Virus record (IMG/VR): IMGVR_UViG_3300046004_000036
Coordinates: 1-25,128 of that record
Length of the DNA stretch: 25,128 nt
Reading direction: 5' to 3' (one strand)
Source: a virus
Position 1 is the stretch's first letter. Every line of letters begins with the position of its first letter. The notes beneath the pieces are model-generated. The model saw only the letters and a program-made list of their open reading frames with translations. It had not been told where the DNA came from and searched no databases. The translations under genes and the position numbers were made by a program. Below, piece after piece: positions 8,677-15,633 of the stretch.

Positions 8677-10233
8677 TTAAACCAGTTTGCCATTCTTGGC
8701 TTGTATCTCAATCTTTTGAATGCTCACAGGATACCCATTGATCTGCACTTCATAACCCGTCTGCACAGTCTTGCCAGAACCTGATGTTTGACCAACCAAA
8801 GTCTGCAAAGAAATGCCATCTGAGTAGTAAGCAACAGGAACACCATTTGCCCCATACTCAGCAGTACCATATTCAGCAACAGTAGACTGAGGAATTTGCA
8901 ATGTGGTGGCGTAATACTGACCCGTGAAGTCATATCCCCACTTGATGATGAAGCCTTGGCTTGAGCCACCAATCACTACTACAGCAATGCGCTTCAGGAT
9001 AGATGTGACATTGGGCGCACCCAGGTCAGCATAGGTGGTGAAATACTGCAATCTGTATGTGCTTGCATGGTCAAGGTAAGTGCCATACTTGCCCACATAA
9101 CCATTCTTGCCAATCAACAAGTCTCCATTGCGTTTAGCAAGGAAAGCCGTTGGCGTGATGGAATCCCACACAGTTACCCGTGAAGAACCATCTTGCAATG
9201 CCGCCTTGGTATCAAAGCAATAGGTCTGGGTTGCAGTCGGAAAGTTAATCAGGTAGAAGGCATTTGACTCTGAATAGACTGCCTTGATGTTTGCCAATGT
9301 CTCAGCATTCACAATCGTCATCAAGTCATCGCGCACATTCTTAGACAAGTCCCGCAAAGGTGCAGACTTCTCTTGAATGGTTCTGAGCAATGAGCGCACA
9401 CCACTGTTTGACAAGAAAACCACATCACTGCCTGTATTGGCAATGGAGTCCCTTGCAATGCAACCAATGTTGCTTATGGTGTCACTCAGAGACAGACTTG
9501 ATGGGGTAGTCGCATTTGCATAAATCAATACTTGACGCTTGCCAAAGATAAACAAGAACCCATTGTGAGCCGCCAACCCTGTAATCTCATCAGACCCATT
9601 GGGCCACACCCGTGAAATGTCCAAAGAACCAGCAGTTCCTGTTGACCAGATGTGCCCTGCCAGTAAGTCAGAGAAATAGACAGTTACAGTGTCAGCAGTG
9701 CTACTAGCAGTCCACAAGCGACCATAGGCAGAGATAACAATGTTGGTTTGTGGAGCAGTCGCAACATAACCACTTTTCTCGCTCACACGCCTGTATGTGG
9801 TGGTGCTTACAGCAGGGTCATAGATCAGTGGGTCATACCCTGACTGAAAGAAATATGTGATTCCATTCAAAGAAGCACAATGCCAATTGCTTGCGGTAAT
9901 GGTGGGGCCAGTACCTCCCCCCCCATAGGTCAACTCAGTAACAGTAGCGCCACTCAGTTTAAATAGCTTGTTGTTTCCAGCAAACAAAACAGTCAGAGTG
10001 CCATCAGTCTGAACCAACTCATGGATGACTGTTACATTGTTTGCACCAAGGTTACCAGAGGATGTGTTAACCCTTGAAAAGCCTTTGCGAGAGCCAATGC
10101 GCCCGTACTGGTCAATCACGCAGTTTGTAGCAATCGCAGCGTATCCAGCCGCTAAATCAAGCGGAGAGTCTTGTGTATTGAGTCCAAAGAAGCCTGGAGC
10201 CGATACAGAAAAGGTCTGGATTTGCTGGCTCAT
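8677..10233 (-). CDS. Tail tubular protein B-like / packaged-DNA stabilisation protein
   Basis: 518 aa, beta-rich throughout. The N-terminal GLNTQDSPLDLAAGYAAIATNCVIDQYGRIGSRKGF is a typical opening of podoviral tail-nozzle or DNA-stabilisation proteins: a statement of covered positions, then a GR..RKGF block. Repeated aromatic beta strands with Gly turns (WHCASLNGITYFFQSGYDPLIY; FLFIFGKRQVLIYA) suggest a propeller. In T7-like and P22-like phages such proteins extend the tail tube below the adaptor and close the DNA exit. The gene starts with an ATGA overlap on the tail-tube A-like gene, the usual A-then-B order. Family naming is by recognition, not by search. Confidence 0.78.
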   Translation of the reverse strand: MSQQIQTFSVSAPGFFGLNTQDSPLDLAAGYAAIATNCVIDQYGRIGSRKGFSRVNTSSGNLGANNVTVIHELVQTDGTLTVLFAGNNKLFKLSGATVTELTYGGGGTGPTITASNWHCASLNGITYFFQSGYDPLIYDPAVSTTTYRRVSEKSGYVATAPQTNIVISAYGRLWTASSTADTVTVYFSDLLAGHIWSTGTAGSLDISRVWPNGSDEITGLAAHNGFLFIFGKRQVLIYANATTPSSLSLSDTISNIGCIARDSIANTGSDVVFLSNSGVRSLLRTIQEKSAPLRDLSKNVRDDLMTIVNAETLANIKAVYSESNAFYLINFPTATQTYCFDTKAALQDGSSRVTVWDSITPTAFLAKRNGDLLIGKNGYVGKYGTYLDHASTYRLQYFTTYADLGAPNVTSILKRIAVVVIGGSSQGFIIKWGYDFTGQYYATTLQIPQSTVAEYGTAEYGANGVPVAYYSDGISLQTLVGQTSGSGKTVQTGYEVQINGYPVSIQKIEIQAKNGKLV

Positions 10234-10877
10234 GTTGATACAAATTGCTGATTTTCTGGATACCGATTTGCCTCTAAAGCAATGTAGTCAGAGAGCATGG
10301 ATCGGAACAATGTGTATGCCTCTGATGAAGACAATCCACCATCTTCACCACGCTCAACCAATGCCCTGGCATACGCACCTTGAGCAACAACTACATCAGG
10401 CACAAGCACAACAGTGCTGTCAGCCGCCAAAGTTGCCTGGGGTATCGTCAGACTGAATTTCAGTGTGTACACGCCATCAGGAATTGGGAACAAGCTGACT
10501 TTGGTGTCGTAAGAACCATCTATTCCATCAAAAGTAAATTCTGTAGGAATTGAGTTGACCAAGGGCAAAAAGTTCTGTTTGCGGTTCATGTCCACAAATG
10601 TGATGTTAGTCAAGCCAACATTACTGGTTGTGTTGATGGCATCCATCACCTGAAACTTTTGACCAGCACCAGTGAGTGAATATGATGGGGTTGAAGCTAC
10701 AGTAGTCACAGTAACTGTTTGACCAAGTGCATTCCAACCAAAGGCATCTTCAACCTGACGCTTTGTGTCATTGACAAACTTGGCAATCAGAGTGGAATAG
10801 GTGGTTTCGTTGAAAGTGGTTACAACTGGTTCACGCAAGCGGATCAACACATCGTTGACAAGTTCTAGTAGTGTCAT
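10230..10877 (-). CDS. Tail tubular protein A-like head-tail adaptor
   Basis: The 215-aa product opens MTLLELVNDVLIRLREP and continues IAKFVNDTKRQVEDAFGWNAL near residues 29-50, then beta strands (VTVTTVASTPSYSL; VSLFPIPDGVYTLKF). It closes in a helical region with ARALVERGEDGG and Ser-rich turns. This arrangement matches the tail-tube A / gp11-like adaptor family, which forms a ring under the portal. It overlaps the next gene (tail-tube B-like) by ATGA and is itself entered through an ATGA overlap from the 111-aa gene before it, so the three are translationally coupled. Confidence 0.8.
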   Translation of the reverse strand: MTLLELVNDVLIRLREPVVTTFNETTYSTLIAKFVNDTKRQVEDAFGWNALGQTVTVTTVASTPSYSLTGAGQKFQVMDAINTTSNVGLTNITFVDMNRKQNFLPLVNSIPTEFTFDGIDGSYDTKVSLFPIPDGVYTLKFSLTIPQATLAADSTVVLVPDVVVAQGAYARALVERGEDGGLSSSEAYTLFRSMLSDYIALEANRYPENQQFVST

Positions 10878-11209
10878 GCTCTTGCCAACCCTTCTTGTTC
10901 AAATGTGGCTATAAAACTAAAGGAGCTTCCTGCCTGAGTAGTTATTTTTATTTTGTCATCTTCTTCTAAAACAATGTAGGCATTGCCATCAAACTGCAAA
11001 TATTCTTTAGTGCTGAAATCAAGAGCAGTCAATATATCAAGGGTTGTACTAGCACTTGCGTCATACCATTGAACAGTTATATGCTTGGTAGAGCCGCCTG
11101 TATTGTGTATATACATGACGGTAAATTTGGCGTAGTAGCCCTTTGGACAGGTATAGACTGTTGTGTCTACTGCCGCTGTAGGACTAACACCAACTGATAA
11201 TGCTCTCAT
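10874..11209 (-). CDS. Small beta-rich virion protein
   Basis: The 111-aa product is mostly predicted strands with conserved-looking turns: VYTCPKGYYAKFTVMYIHN, GGSTKHITVQWYD, and a C-terminal LEEDDKIKITTQAGSSFSF then ATFEQEGLA. The pattern (CP.G..A...... hydrophobic strand, then a D.I.I turn) is that of small beta-sandwich phage structural proteins. No catalytic residues are seen. It starts in an ATGA overlap after AAGGCGAA and overlaps the adaptor gene by ATGA. Probably a head-completion or tail-appendage component; no precise role can be assigned. Confidence 0.68.
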   Translation of the reverse strand: MRALSVGVSPTAAVDTTVYTCPKGYYAKFTVMYIHNTGGSTKHITVQWYDASASTTLDILTALDFSTKEYLQFDGNAYIVLEEDDKIKITTQAGSSFSFIATFEQEGLARA

Positions 11210-11508
11210 TTCGCCTTTGCCTTGTTCCTTGCGGATATAGCTTTAGCTTTTGCCTTTGCGTCAGCCTTGGAGTTAGCACCCCATGCCTTTAGCGAAAGAA
11301 GCAGTCTCGTTGGTTCACCATTCTTGAACTCAGGGCCATCATTACCACCCATTCGAGCCAAGAAACTTGCTCTGCGAGGGTTGTCCCCCGACTTTACTGG
11401 TGCTTTGAGATTGCCACCAGTTGCCGCATTATAAGATGATCTGCCCTTGGCATTCAAGCCGCCTTTTGGATTTTGACCAGCTTTTGTTTGCCAAACAGGA
11501 GATTTCAT
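11206..11508 (-). CDS. Basic small phage protein, DUF6321-like
   Basis: 100 aa, very rich in Lys, Arg, Gly and Ala. The block WQTKAGQNPKGGLNAKGRSS, then a Gly-Gly-Asn turn and FLARMGGNDGPEF, then PTRLLLSLKAWG matches the pattern I associate with the DUF6321 phage family (N-P-x-GGLN-x-KG, then ARM-x-G-x-x-GP, then a PTR..L.L..W end). The C-terminus is an added Lys/Ala repeat. The function of this family is not established. It begins directly after the preceding stop (TAG then ATG) with AAGGTGAAG as ribosome site, and overlaps the next gene by ATGA. Confidence 0.72.
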   Translation of the reverse strand: MKSPVWQTKAGQNPKGGLNAKGRSSYNAATGGNLKAPVKSGDNPRRASFLARMGGNDGPEFKNGEPTRLLLSLKAWGANSKADAKAKAKAISARNKAKAK

Positions 11509-11667
11509 CTACTTCACCTTTTTAACCTTCTTTGCAGTCTTTGCAGCTTGTTTAAAGTCAGCAGCAGTAGGCGCACCCTTGGCCCCTACCTTCCGCATCT
11601 TCTCACCAGAACCAGCCTTGATACGGGCTTGTTTGGCATTGATGTTGGCATAAAGTCCAGGCTTCAT
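11509..11667 (-). CDS. Small Lys-rich conserved phage protein
   Basis: The 52-aa product starts MKPGLYANINAKQARIKAGS and continues GEKMRKVGAKGAPTAADF, ending in a Lys-rich helix. The opening GLYANINAK.ARIKAGSGEKMRK..KGAPT is one I have seen in small phage proteins next to capsid and tail genes; function unknown. The ATG at 11667 overlaps the stop of the upstream gene as ATGA, and the TAG at 11509 directly abuts the next ATG. That tight packing supports translation despite the small size. Confidence 0.68.
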   Translation of the reverse strand: MKPGLYANINAKQARIKAGSGEKMRKVGAKGAPTAADFKQAAKTAKKVKKVK

Positions 11668-11828
11668 TTCATCTTCTTCTTAGGTTTAGTCATACCAGCT
11701 TCAGACAAGGCAATGGCAACTGCTTGGCGAGGATTCTTTACAACCTTCCCACCCTTGCCTGAATGCAAAGTACCTTCCTTATATTCACGCATTACTTTGC
11801 CCACCTTCTTTTGTGCCTTGGTTTTCAT
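11664..11828 (-). CDS. Small basic phage protein, DUF6496-like
   Basis: The 54-aa product contains KVGKVMREYKEGTLHSGKGG and then NPRQAVAIALSEAGM. This is the recognised pattern of the DUF6496 family: VM.E...G.L.S..G..V..  followed by R.QA.AIALSEAG. Family function is unknown. It is Lys-rich at both ends. The start lies in an ATGA overlap with the upstream 105-aa gene and its stop overlaps the next start by ATGA, so it is the middle of a tightly coupled string. Confidence 0.74.
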   Translation of the reverse strand: MKTKAQKKVGKVMREYKEGTLHSGKGGKVVKNPRQAVAIALSEAGMTKPKKKMK

Positions 11829-12142
11829 ACCAATTCCGTTACAGAAACAGTTGAAGTGGTAATTGCCGCATCCTTGATGAACGCAATCTTTTGTCCAGGA
11901 CTTACTCGCACAATTTCAACGCAATTGTTTGGAATCATGGCTGATGTTGTAACGCTTGCAGTTGGATTAGTGCCAATAGCATAGTGGGCATGACCCTGAC
12001 TACAAGCAATGCGAATCATAGTAGTGGTAGCACCAAAAGCAGTCATTTGAACGCTACTGCTGGTTACTGTTGCCACTTGTGTTGTGCTATGGCTGGCTAC
12101 TCCATAAGCGACTTGGTTGGGGTCAAGTTGGAATGTAGACAT
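11825..12142 (-). CDS. Small beta-rich virion protein
   Basis: 105 aa, Thr/Val/Ser/Ala-rich, opening MSTFQLDPNQVAYGVASHST. The middle has RIACSQGHAHYAIGTNPTAS and the end has EIVRVSPGQKIAFIKDA then strands STVSVTEL. This is the composition of small immunoglobulin-like or jelly-roll virion proteins. The turn RVSPGQKIAF..D is similar in kind to one in the 111-aa protein at 10874-11209, so the two may share a fold. The ribosome site is AGAGGTAAATA before ATG 12142. Probably a head or tail decoration protein; not certain. Confidence 0.65.
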   Translation of the reverse strand: MSTFQLDPNQVAYGVASHSTTQVATVTSSSVQMTAFGATTTMIRIACSQGHAHYAIGTNPTASVTTSAMIPNNCVEIVRVSPGQKIAFIKDAAITTSTVSVTELV

Positions 12143-12327
12143 TATTTACCTCTTGAAGACTTCTTCATCATGTTGGTAGCAGTGCGACCACCACGCATAG
12201 GCAAGCCTTTTGGTTTACCAATCGCAACCATAATGGTCACAGGAACACCCTTTTTCTTGCCGTACTCTTTGGCTTCTTTCTCGCCTTTTTCAGAGTAGGG
12301 AAACTTCTTTTTTCCAACCATAGGCAT
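12142..12327 (-). CDS. Small Lys/Gly-rich protein
   Basis: 61 aa, opening MPMVGKKKFPYSEKGEKEAK and continuing YGKKKGVPVTIMVAIGKPKG before a basic Gly/Arg/Lys tail. The KKFPY..KG.KEAK motif is common in short phage proteins beside capsid genes; function unknown. A very good ribosome site (AAGGAGAACGCT) precedes ATG 12327. The last base of its stop overlaps the ATG of the next gene. Confidence 0.66.
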   Translation of the reverse strand: MPMVGKKKFPYSEKGEKEAKEYGKKKGVPVTIMVAIGKPKGLPMRGGRTATNMMKKSSRGK

Positions 12328-12338
12328 AGCGTTCTCCT

Positions 12339-12542
12339 TTATTTCCAGACACGATCAGCAACAAAGGTAATCGCACCGCCCATGAATGAAGCGATAGTCA
12401 TACCCATCCAAAACCCACCTTTGCCTTTGTTAGCAAGTTCCAACAAAGTTTTAACATCTTTGCTCAAAGAGTGAACTTCTGCCTGGAGAGCCTCAACTTG
12501 GGCCTCCAGTTTTCCAAAATCTCTAGCGTCTATATCAGACAT
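12339..12542 (-). CDS. Holin-like coiled-coil and single-membrane-helix protein
   Basis: With ATG 12542 the 67-aa protein opens MSDIDARDFGKLEAQVEAL. It has an N-terminal heptad-type helix (about residues 8-40, hydrophobic L/V/A spacing), a short KGKGGFWMG junction and one C-terminal hydrophobic segment (about 45-62, MTIASFMGGAITFVAD) ending VWK. This is the topology of XhlA-type hemolysin/holin proteins. A TTG two codons earlier is possible, but AAGGA lies nine bases before the ATG. It is far from the lysis cassette at the left end, so it may be a second holin or a virion membrane-interacting protein. Confidence 0.62.
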   Translation of the reverse strand: MSDIDARDFGKLEAQVEALQAEVHSLSKDVKTLLELANKGKGGFWMGMTIASFMGGAITFVADRVWK

Positions 12543-12741
12543 TTGCAACTTTCCTTGGGCGACCCATGCGCCTTACAACTGGCGGCATGAAGGGAGTATC
12601 TTTCCTCACTTCATCAGGAATGTCAGACACTTCTTGCTCGTCAATACGAACATAACCTTGATGACCCTTCATTGAGTCAATGTCATGTTGCAAGGTAAAA
12701 CTTACTGTGTTACCAGACTGAAGACAGCGAAAAGTTGCCAT
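12535..12741 (-). CDS. Small protein with basic C-terminus
   Basis: The 68-aa product has a beta-like N-terminal half (FRCLQSGNTVSFTLQHDID; HQGYVRIDEQE) and a basic C-terminal tail (VVRRMGRPRKVANV) with an AT-hook-like GRPRK. No family was recognised. TGGAG lies about eight bases before ATG 12741. The terminator at 12753-12781 lies just upstream, so expression depends on read-through or on an internal promoter not visible here. Its stop overlaps the next gene by 8 nt. Confidence 0.62.
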   Translation of the reverse strand: MATFRCLQSGNTVSFTLQHDIDSMKGHQGYVRIDEQEVSDIPDEVRKDTPFMPPVVRRMGRPRKVANV

Positions 12742-12752
12742 TGATTAACTCC

Positions 12753-12781
12753 AAAACGAAGAAAGGGGGGACGAACCCCCC
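12753..12781 (-). terminator. Intrinsic terminator after the 108-aa gene
   Basis: On the minus strand six G (12781-12776) pair with six C (12770-12765) around a TTCGT loop, followed by TTTCTTCGTTTT. A perfect six-GC stem with a T-rich tail, six bases past the preceding stop codon, is a good intrinsic terminator. The tail is interrupted by C and G, so it is probably partial. Confidence 0.75.
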
Positions 12782-12786
12782 TATTC

Positions 12787-13113
12787 TTAAAGCACTGCCC
12801 GACCAATCACCAGTTGCAATGTGGTTGATGCCAAATTAACATCACCTGCTGTTGGGTTGTAGGTCACGATAGTCACAGTGTTAGCGGCAGAGATATAGGC
12901 TCTACGAACCAATCCTGCTTCACTCACACCAACTGACATACCAAGAACCATGTCACCCAAAGCAACGCCTGGAACAGTCACTGTGTCAGTTGCCGTAGCA
13001 GTAGTAGCGATTAAGGCGCTATCTAGAGTACAAGCCACATCCCAAGTGTCTGTAAAAAGGCCACGAAATTGATCGTTGCCACGGCGGGTAACTACTGCTG
13101 AAGCGGTTGCCAT
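12787..13113 (-). CDS. Capsid-associated small virion protein
   Basis: 108 aa, Thr/Val/Ala-rich, opening MATASAVVTRRGNDQFRGLF. It has strong alternating strands (ATDTVTVPGVALGDMVLG; NTVTIVTYNPTAGDVNLAST) and the turn GVSEAGLVRRAYI. Composition and position directly after the major capsid gene suggest a head decoration or head-completion protein. AGGAG lies eight to nine bases before ATG 13113. It is bracketed by two terminators (13135-13166 before it, 12753-12781 after it), unlike its neighbours. No specific family assigned. Confidence 0.68.
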   Translation of the reverse strand: MATASAVVTRRGNDQFRGLFTDTWDVACTLDSALIATTATATDTVTVPGVALGDMVLGMSVGVSEAGLVRRAYISAANTVTIVTYNPTAGDVNLASTTLQLVIGRAVL

Positions 13114-13134
13114 TTTGATTTCTCCTAATTAGGT

Positions 13135-13166
13135 TAAAAAAGTCCCCCCACCACTAGGGCAGGGGG
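13135..13166 (-). terminator. Intrinsic terminator after the major capsid gene
   Basis: Minus-strand reading 13166 to 13144 gives CCCCCTGCC-CTAGT-GGTGGGGGG, a nine-pair stem (two G-U) with a five-base loop, followed by ACTTTTTT. It begins 12 bases after the capsid gene stop. This is a strong intrinsic terminator and would make capsid mRNA more abundant than the genes after it. Confidence 0.88.
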
Positions 13167-13177
13167 CGCAACTGCAA

Positions 13178-14131
13178 TTAGGCGGGAACCAAAAGTGCAA
13201 ACATAGATGCAGATTTGGCTGCACTTACGCTTGCGGCTGCACGCAGAATCTGAACGCCATACAAGGTATCAGAGGTAAACAGAGTAGCCAAATACTCTTG
13301 TTTGTACTGAACTTGTGAGCGAACAGCAACTTGCTCAACCAAAACCACTGCATCACGATGACCCATGAGACAAACTCGCGCAGCACCAGAACCTGATGCA
13401 GTGTCGCAATTGCTTGAGACAAACACAGGGATGCCGTACAAGTTACCGATCTCACCAGTGCGAATGGTACTGTTAGTACCGCCCACAAAGGCTTGTTCAG
13501 TATAACGAGCCAAACCCATCAGGGTGTTGCGACTTGATGGAGGAATCAAGAAGAAACGCTGATCCATTGGGGTATCGGTGTCATCCAAACGCTGAATAGT
13601 GCGGCGAATGGCGGCATCGGTCAGTGCTGACTCATTGTTGCTTGCGGCAACATAAGCAGTCGTACCATCGCCACCAATGAACGCACCAGTTGCGTAAGCA
13701 TTAGTACCACCACCACCATTGGTAGAACGACCCAACTGAACCAAGTCGGTATCGACTTGTTTAGCCAGGGAGTAACCAGCATCAGAGGTGTAGAAGTTAC
13801 GCAAGCTGTTCAAGGCTTGGGCCTCGACAATATCTTCAATCAAACGAGAATACTCGTAATGCTTGTTGATAGACACAGTTACTTCAGACTCAGTAGCGGC
13901 AATCAAAGTGACTGCTGTTTCTGCGGCCTTGGCAGATGCTGAACCACGGGTAGGTGCGGGGATATGAATCGTATCGCCCTTCTTACCTTTGAAGTTCATC
14001 TTCATAACGAGGTTAGCAAGAACCAAGTTTTTCTTGTAAGCCGCAACAATCTCATCACTCCAAATGTCAGGAATGAATTTGTCTGCTGTGGTCGTAGTAA
14101 CTGAGTTACTGGGGGAAAATGCTGTTGCCAT
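13178..14131 (-). CDS. Major capsid protein
   Basis: 317 aa. It opens MATAFSPSNSVTTTTADKFI, then PDIWSDEIVAAYKKNLVLAN, and NFKGKKGDTIHIPAPTRGSA, the beginning of HK97-fold coat proteins of podoviruses (N-arm, then a strand with a G-D-T.HIP turn). The middle has RLIEDIVEAQALNSLRNFYT and the C-terminal part RFFLIPPSSRNTLM and EIGNLYGIPVFVSSN, blocks seen in coat proteins where peptide strands follow LIPP and GIPV. The ribosome site AGGAG is nine bases before ATG 14131. It follows the scaffold gene and is followed by a strong terminator, both as expected for the most abundant virion protein. Confidence 0.9.
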   Translation of the reverse strand: MATAFSPSNSVTTTTADKFIPDIWSDEIVAAYKKNLVLANLVMKMNFKGKKGDTIHIPAPTRGSASAKAAETAVTLIAATESEVTVSINKHYEYSRLIEDIVEAQALNSLRNFYTSDAGYSLAKQVDTDLVQLGRSTNGGGGTNAYATGAFIGGDGTTAYVAASNNESALTDAAIRRTIQRLDDTDTPMDQRFFLIPPSSRNTLMGLARYTEQAFVGGTNSTIRTGEIGNLYGIPVFVSSNCDTASGSGAARVCLMGHRDAVVLVEQVAVRSQVQYKQEYLATLFTSDTLYGVQILRAAASVSAAKSASMFALLVPA

Positions 14132-14160
14132 GTTGTTTCTCCTAAGAAACGAAAGTTAAG

Positions 14161-14919
14161 TTACTTAACCCGTCCATCTGCGTATGCTTGCATGATTTCA
14201 CCACTCAAAGCATCGTATCTGTCAGGTTCTGTCATCTTCAGCCGAATCAGGTCAGCCCTACGATAAACCCTCTTTGAACTCTCACCAGTTCCACCAACAT
14301 CCACTTGTGCGGCCTTCATGCTCTGCTTCCTGGCGGTTTCACCCGCTTGTTCAGTCTGCTTTGACTTGACACCACGCAACTGCTTATAAGTAGACAGCAA
14401 CTCATTGGCACTATCGTAATCAAACTCACCATCTGCTTTTGCATACAGACCAAGGCGAACAGGCGAGGATTTCACCCAATTCACAAAGTCCTGATCTTGA
14501 GCAATCTGACTGTAGTCAGGATGCTCTTGCGTTAGCTTTTGCTGAATCTGCATCCTTTTGAAATCCACACCCGCTTGACGGGCTGCGAGAACATCAGGAT
14601 GATTATCAATAGTCTTCTGAACTGCCTTCTGTGGATTCTCAAAGAAATCTACTTCAGGCTCTTCCTCTTTAATAGTCTGTTGCTTTGAACTGAGGTTCTG
14701 CTTTATGAGTTCATCAGCGAGTTTCCTTACCTCTCCCACTTCTTGCGCTTGCTTGCCAATCAACTTCTCAGCTTCTTGGTGCATCCGAACAATGTCTTCT
14801 AGACTTTTATCCCTGTATTTATCAGGGAGTCCAGGGCTTGCTGGCGCAATAGTGTCAGATAGCTTGGATTCTTCAGCTTCTAACTCACTCTTCATCTCAG
14901 GTTCTTGGTCAATCAACAT
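14161..14919 (-). CDS. Capsid scaffolding protein
   Basis: 252 aa, highly charged and helical. It opens with acidic residues, then SPGLPDKYRDKSLEDIVRMH followed by QEAEKLIGKQ (about residues 29-57), the typical PxKYxxKSxEDxxxMHxExEKxxG motif of phage scaffold proteins. The rest is Gln/Glu/Lys-rich with a basic C-terminus (about residues 215-252, SKRVYRRADLIRLK), where scaffolds usually bind coat protein. It should line the procapsid interior and leave before DNA packaging. Its place immediately before the capsid gene fits. AAGGG lies six bases before ATG 14919. Confidence 0.88.
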   Translation of the reverse strand: MLIDQEPEMKSELEAEESKLSDTIAPASPGLPDKYRDKSLEDIVRMHQEAEKLIGKQAQEVGEVRKLADELIKQNLSSKQQTIKEEEPEVDFFENPQKAVQKTIDNHPDVLAARQAGVDFKRMQIQQKLTQEHPDYSQIAQDQDFVNWVKSSPVRLGLYAKADGEFDYDSANELLSTYKQLRGVKSKQTEQAGETARKQSMKAAQVDVGGTGESSKRVYRRADLIRLKMTEPDRYDALSGEIMQAYADGRVK

Positions 14920-14968
14920 ATTATCCCTTTTTCCTGCCGTTTCGGTTATAGGAGAATCAACTCGGCGT

Positions 14969-15202
14969 TTATGCTTGTGAGTTGTGCTTTTGCTCCCACT
15001 TCAACTGATCTAGGTGTTTTTTCTCGAACCTTCCATGCTCTGATGGAAAAGAACCAGACCACCCTTCTAGTTTGAAGTTTGGAGCAGAAAGAATGCGGTT
15101 GGCTGTTTCACCACATTCACACCTAAAACTGATCGACTCATAATCAGTCAGTCTTTCGGTTTTATGCCCGTTTGCACAGGCAAAATCAAACATTCTTTTC
15201 AT
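14969..15202 (-). CDS. Small zinc-ribbon-like protein (FmdB-type)
   Basis: The 77-aa product opens MKRMFDFACANGHKTERLTD and has FRCECGETANRILSAPNF. C9/H13 and C28/C30 could bind a metal ion; the CxCG knuckle followed by A.RI...P.F resembles FmdB-type zinc ribbon proteins, though the first pair here is C...H rather than CxxC. It begins inside the end of the preceding gene (17-nt overlap) and is followed by 49 nt before the scaffold. Function in phages unknown. Confidence 0.7.
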   Translation of the reverse strand: MKRMFDFACANGHKTERLTDYESISFRCECGETANRILSAPNFKLEGWSGSFPSEHGRFEKKHLDQLKWEQKHNSQA

Positions 15203-15425
15203 TGAGTTCCTCGTATGCTCTCTCGCTGACCTCTTTCAAGGTTTTCAGCCAAGTAAGTATAGAAAGTTCACCTTTTTTGAATTGTAGGCTTTGTTCATCA
15301 GAAATCACAGATATATTATTCAAGGATGCAATCATGGTGTCAATATCCTCCACCAAGTCTTTCCACCCATCACTTCCCATCATTGAGAAGCGATTTTCAT
15401 AATATTTCTGGAGTTCTGGGGTCAT
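15186..15425 (-). CDS. Small conserved phage protein
   Basis: 79 aa, opening MTPELQKYYENRFSMMGSDG followed by WKDLVEDI. Charged helices follow, with QFKKGELSILTWLKTL near the middle and a charged C-terminus. I have seen similar short proteins between portal and capsid genes of podoviruses, but know no function. The ATG overlaps the preceding stop as ATGA. No membrane segment or metal motif is present. Confidence 0.68.
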   Translation of the reverse strand: MTPELQKYYENRFSMMGSDGWKDLVEDIDTMIASLNNISVISDEQSLQFKKGELSILTWLKTLKEVSERAYEELNEKNV

Positions 15426-15631
15426 TCACTTGCCGCCTGTAATGGAGCCAAATCTTCATTTGTCCAAAAGTCTTTTGCCAACATGATCTTCAAATGCTCT
15501 TTGTTGCGGGACAAGCAATCTGCCCACTCAACATCTTCCATTAGTTCGGGCTTGCCGCCGTTGATGAGGTTGCACGAATCGAGTGCTGCGGAATAATGTT
15601 TTGCAATTTGTTCTGCGGTGATTTCATTCAT
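15422..15631 (-). CDS. Small acidic helical protein of unknown function
   Basis: 69 aa, opening MNEITAEQIAKHYSAALDSC. It is mostly helical with Asp/Glu-rich segments (PELMEDVEWADCLSRN) and an ending that contains WTNEDLAPLQ. No motif was recognised. ATG 15631 follows CGGAGCATAAAC, a good ribosome site. It is coupled to the next gene by an ATGA overlap. Confidence 0.64.
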   Translation of the reverse strand: MNEITAEQIAKHYSAALDSCNLINGGKPELMEDVEWADCLSRNKEHLKIMLAKDFWTNEDLAPLQAASE

Positions 15632-15633
15632 GT

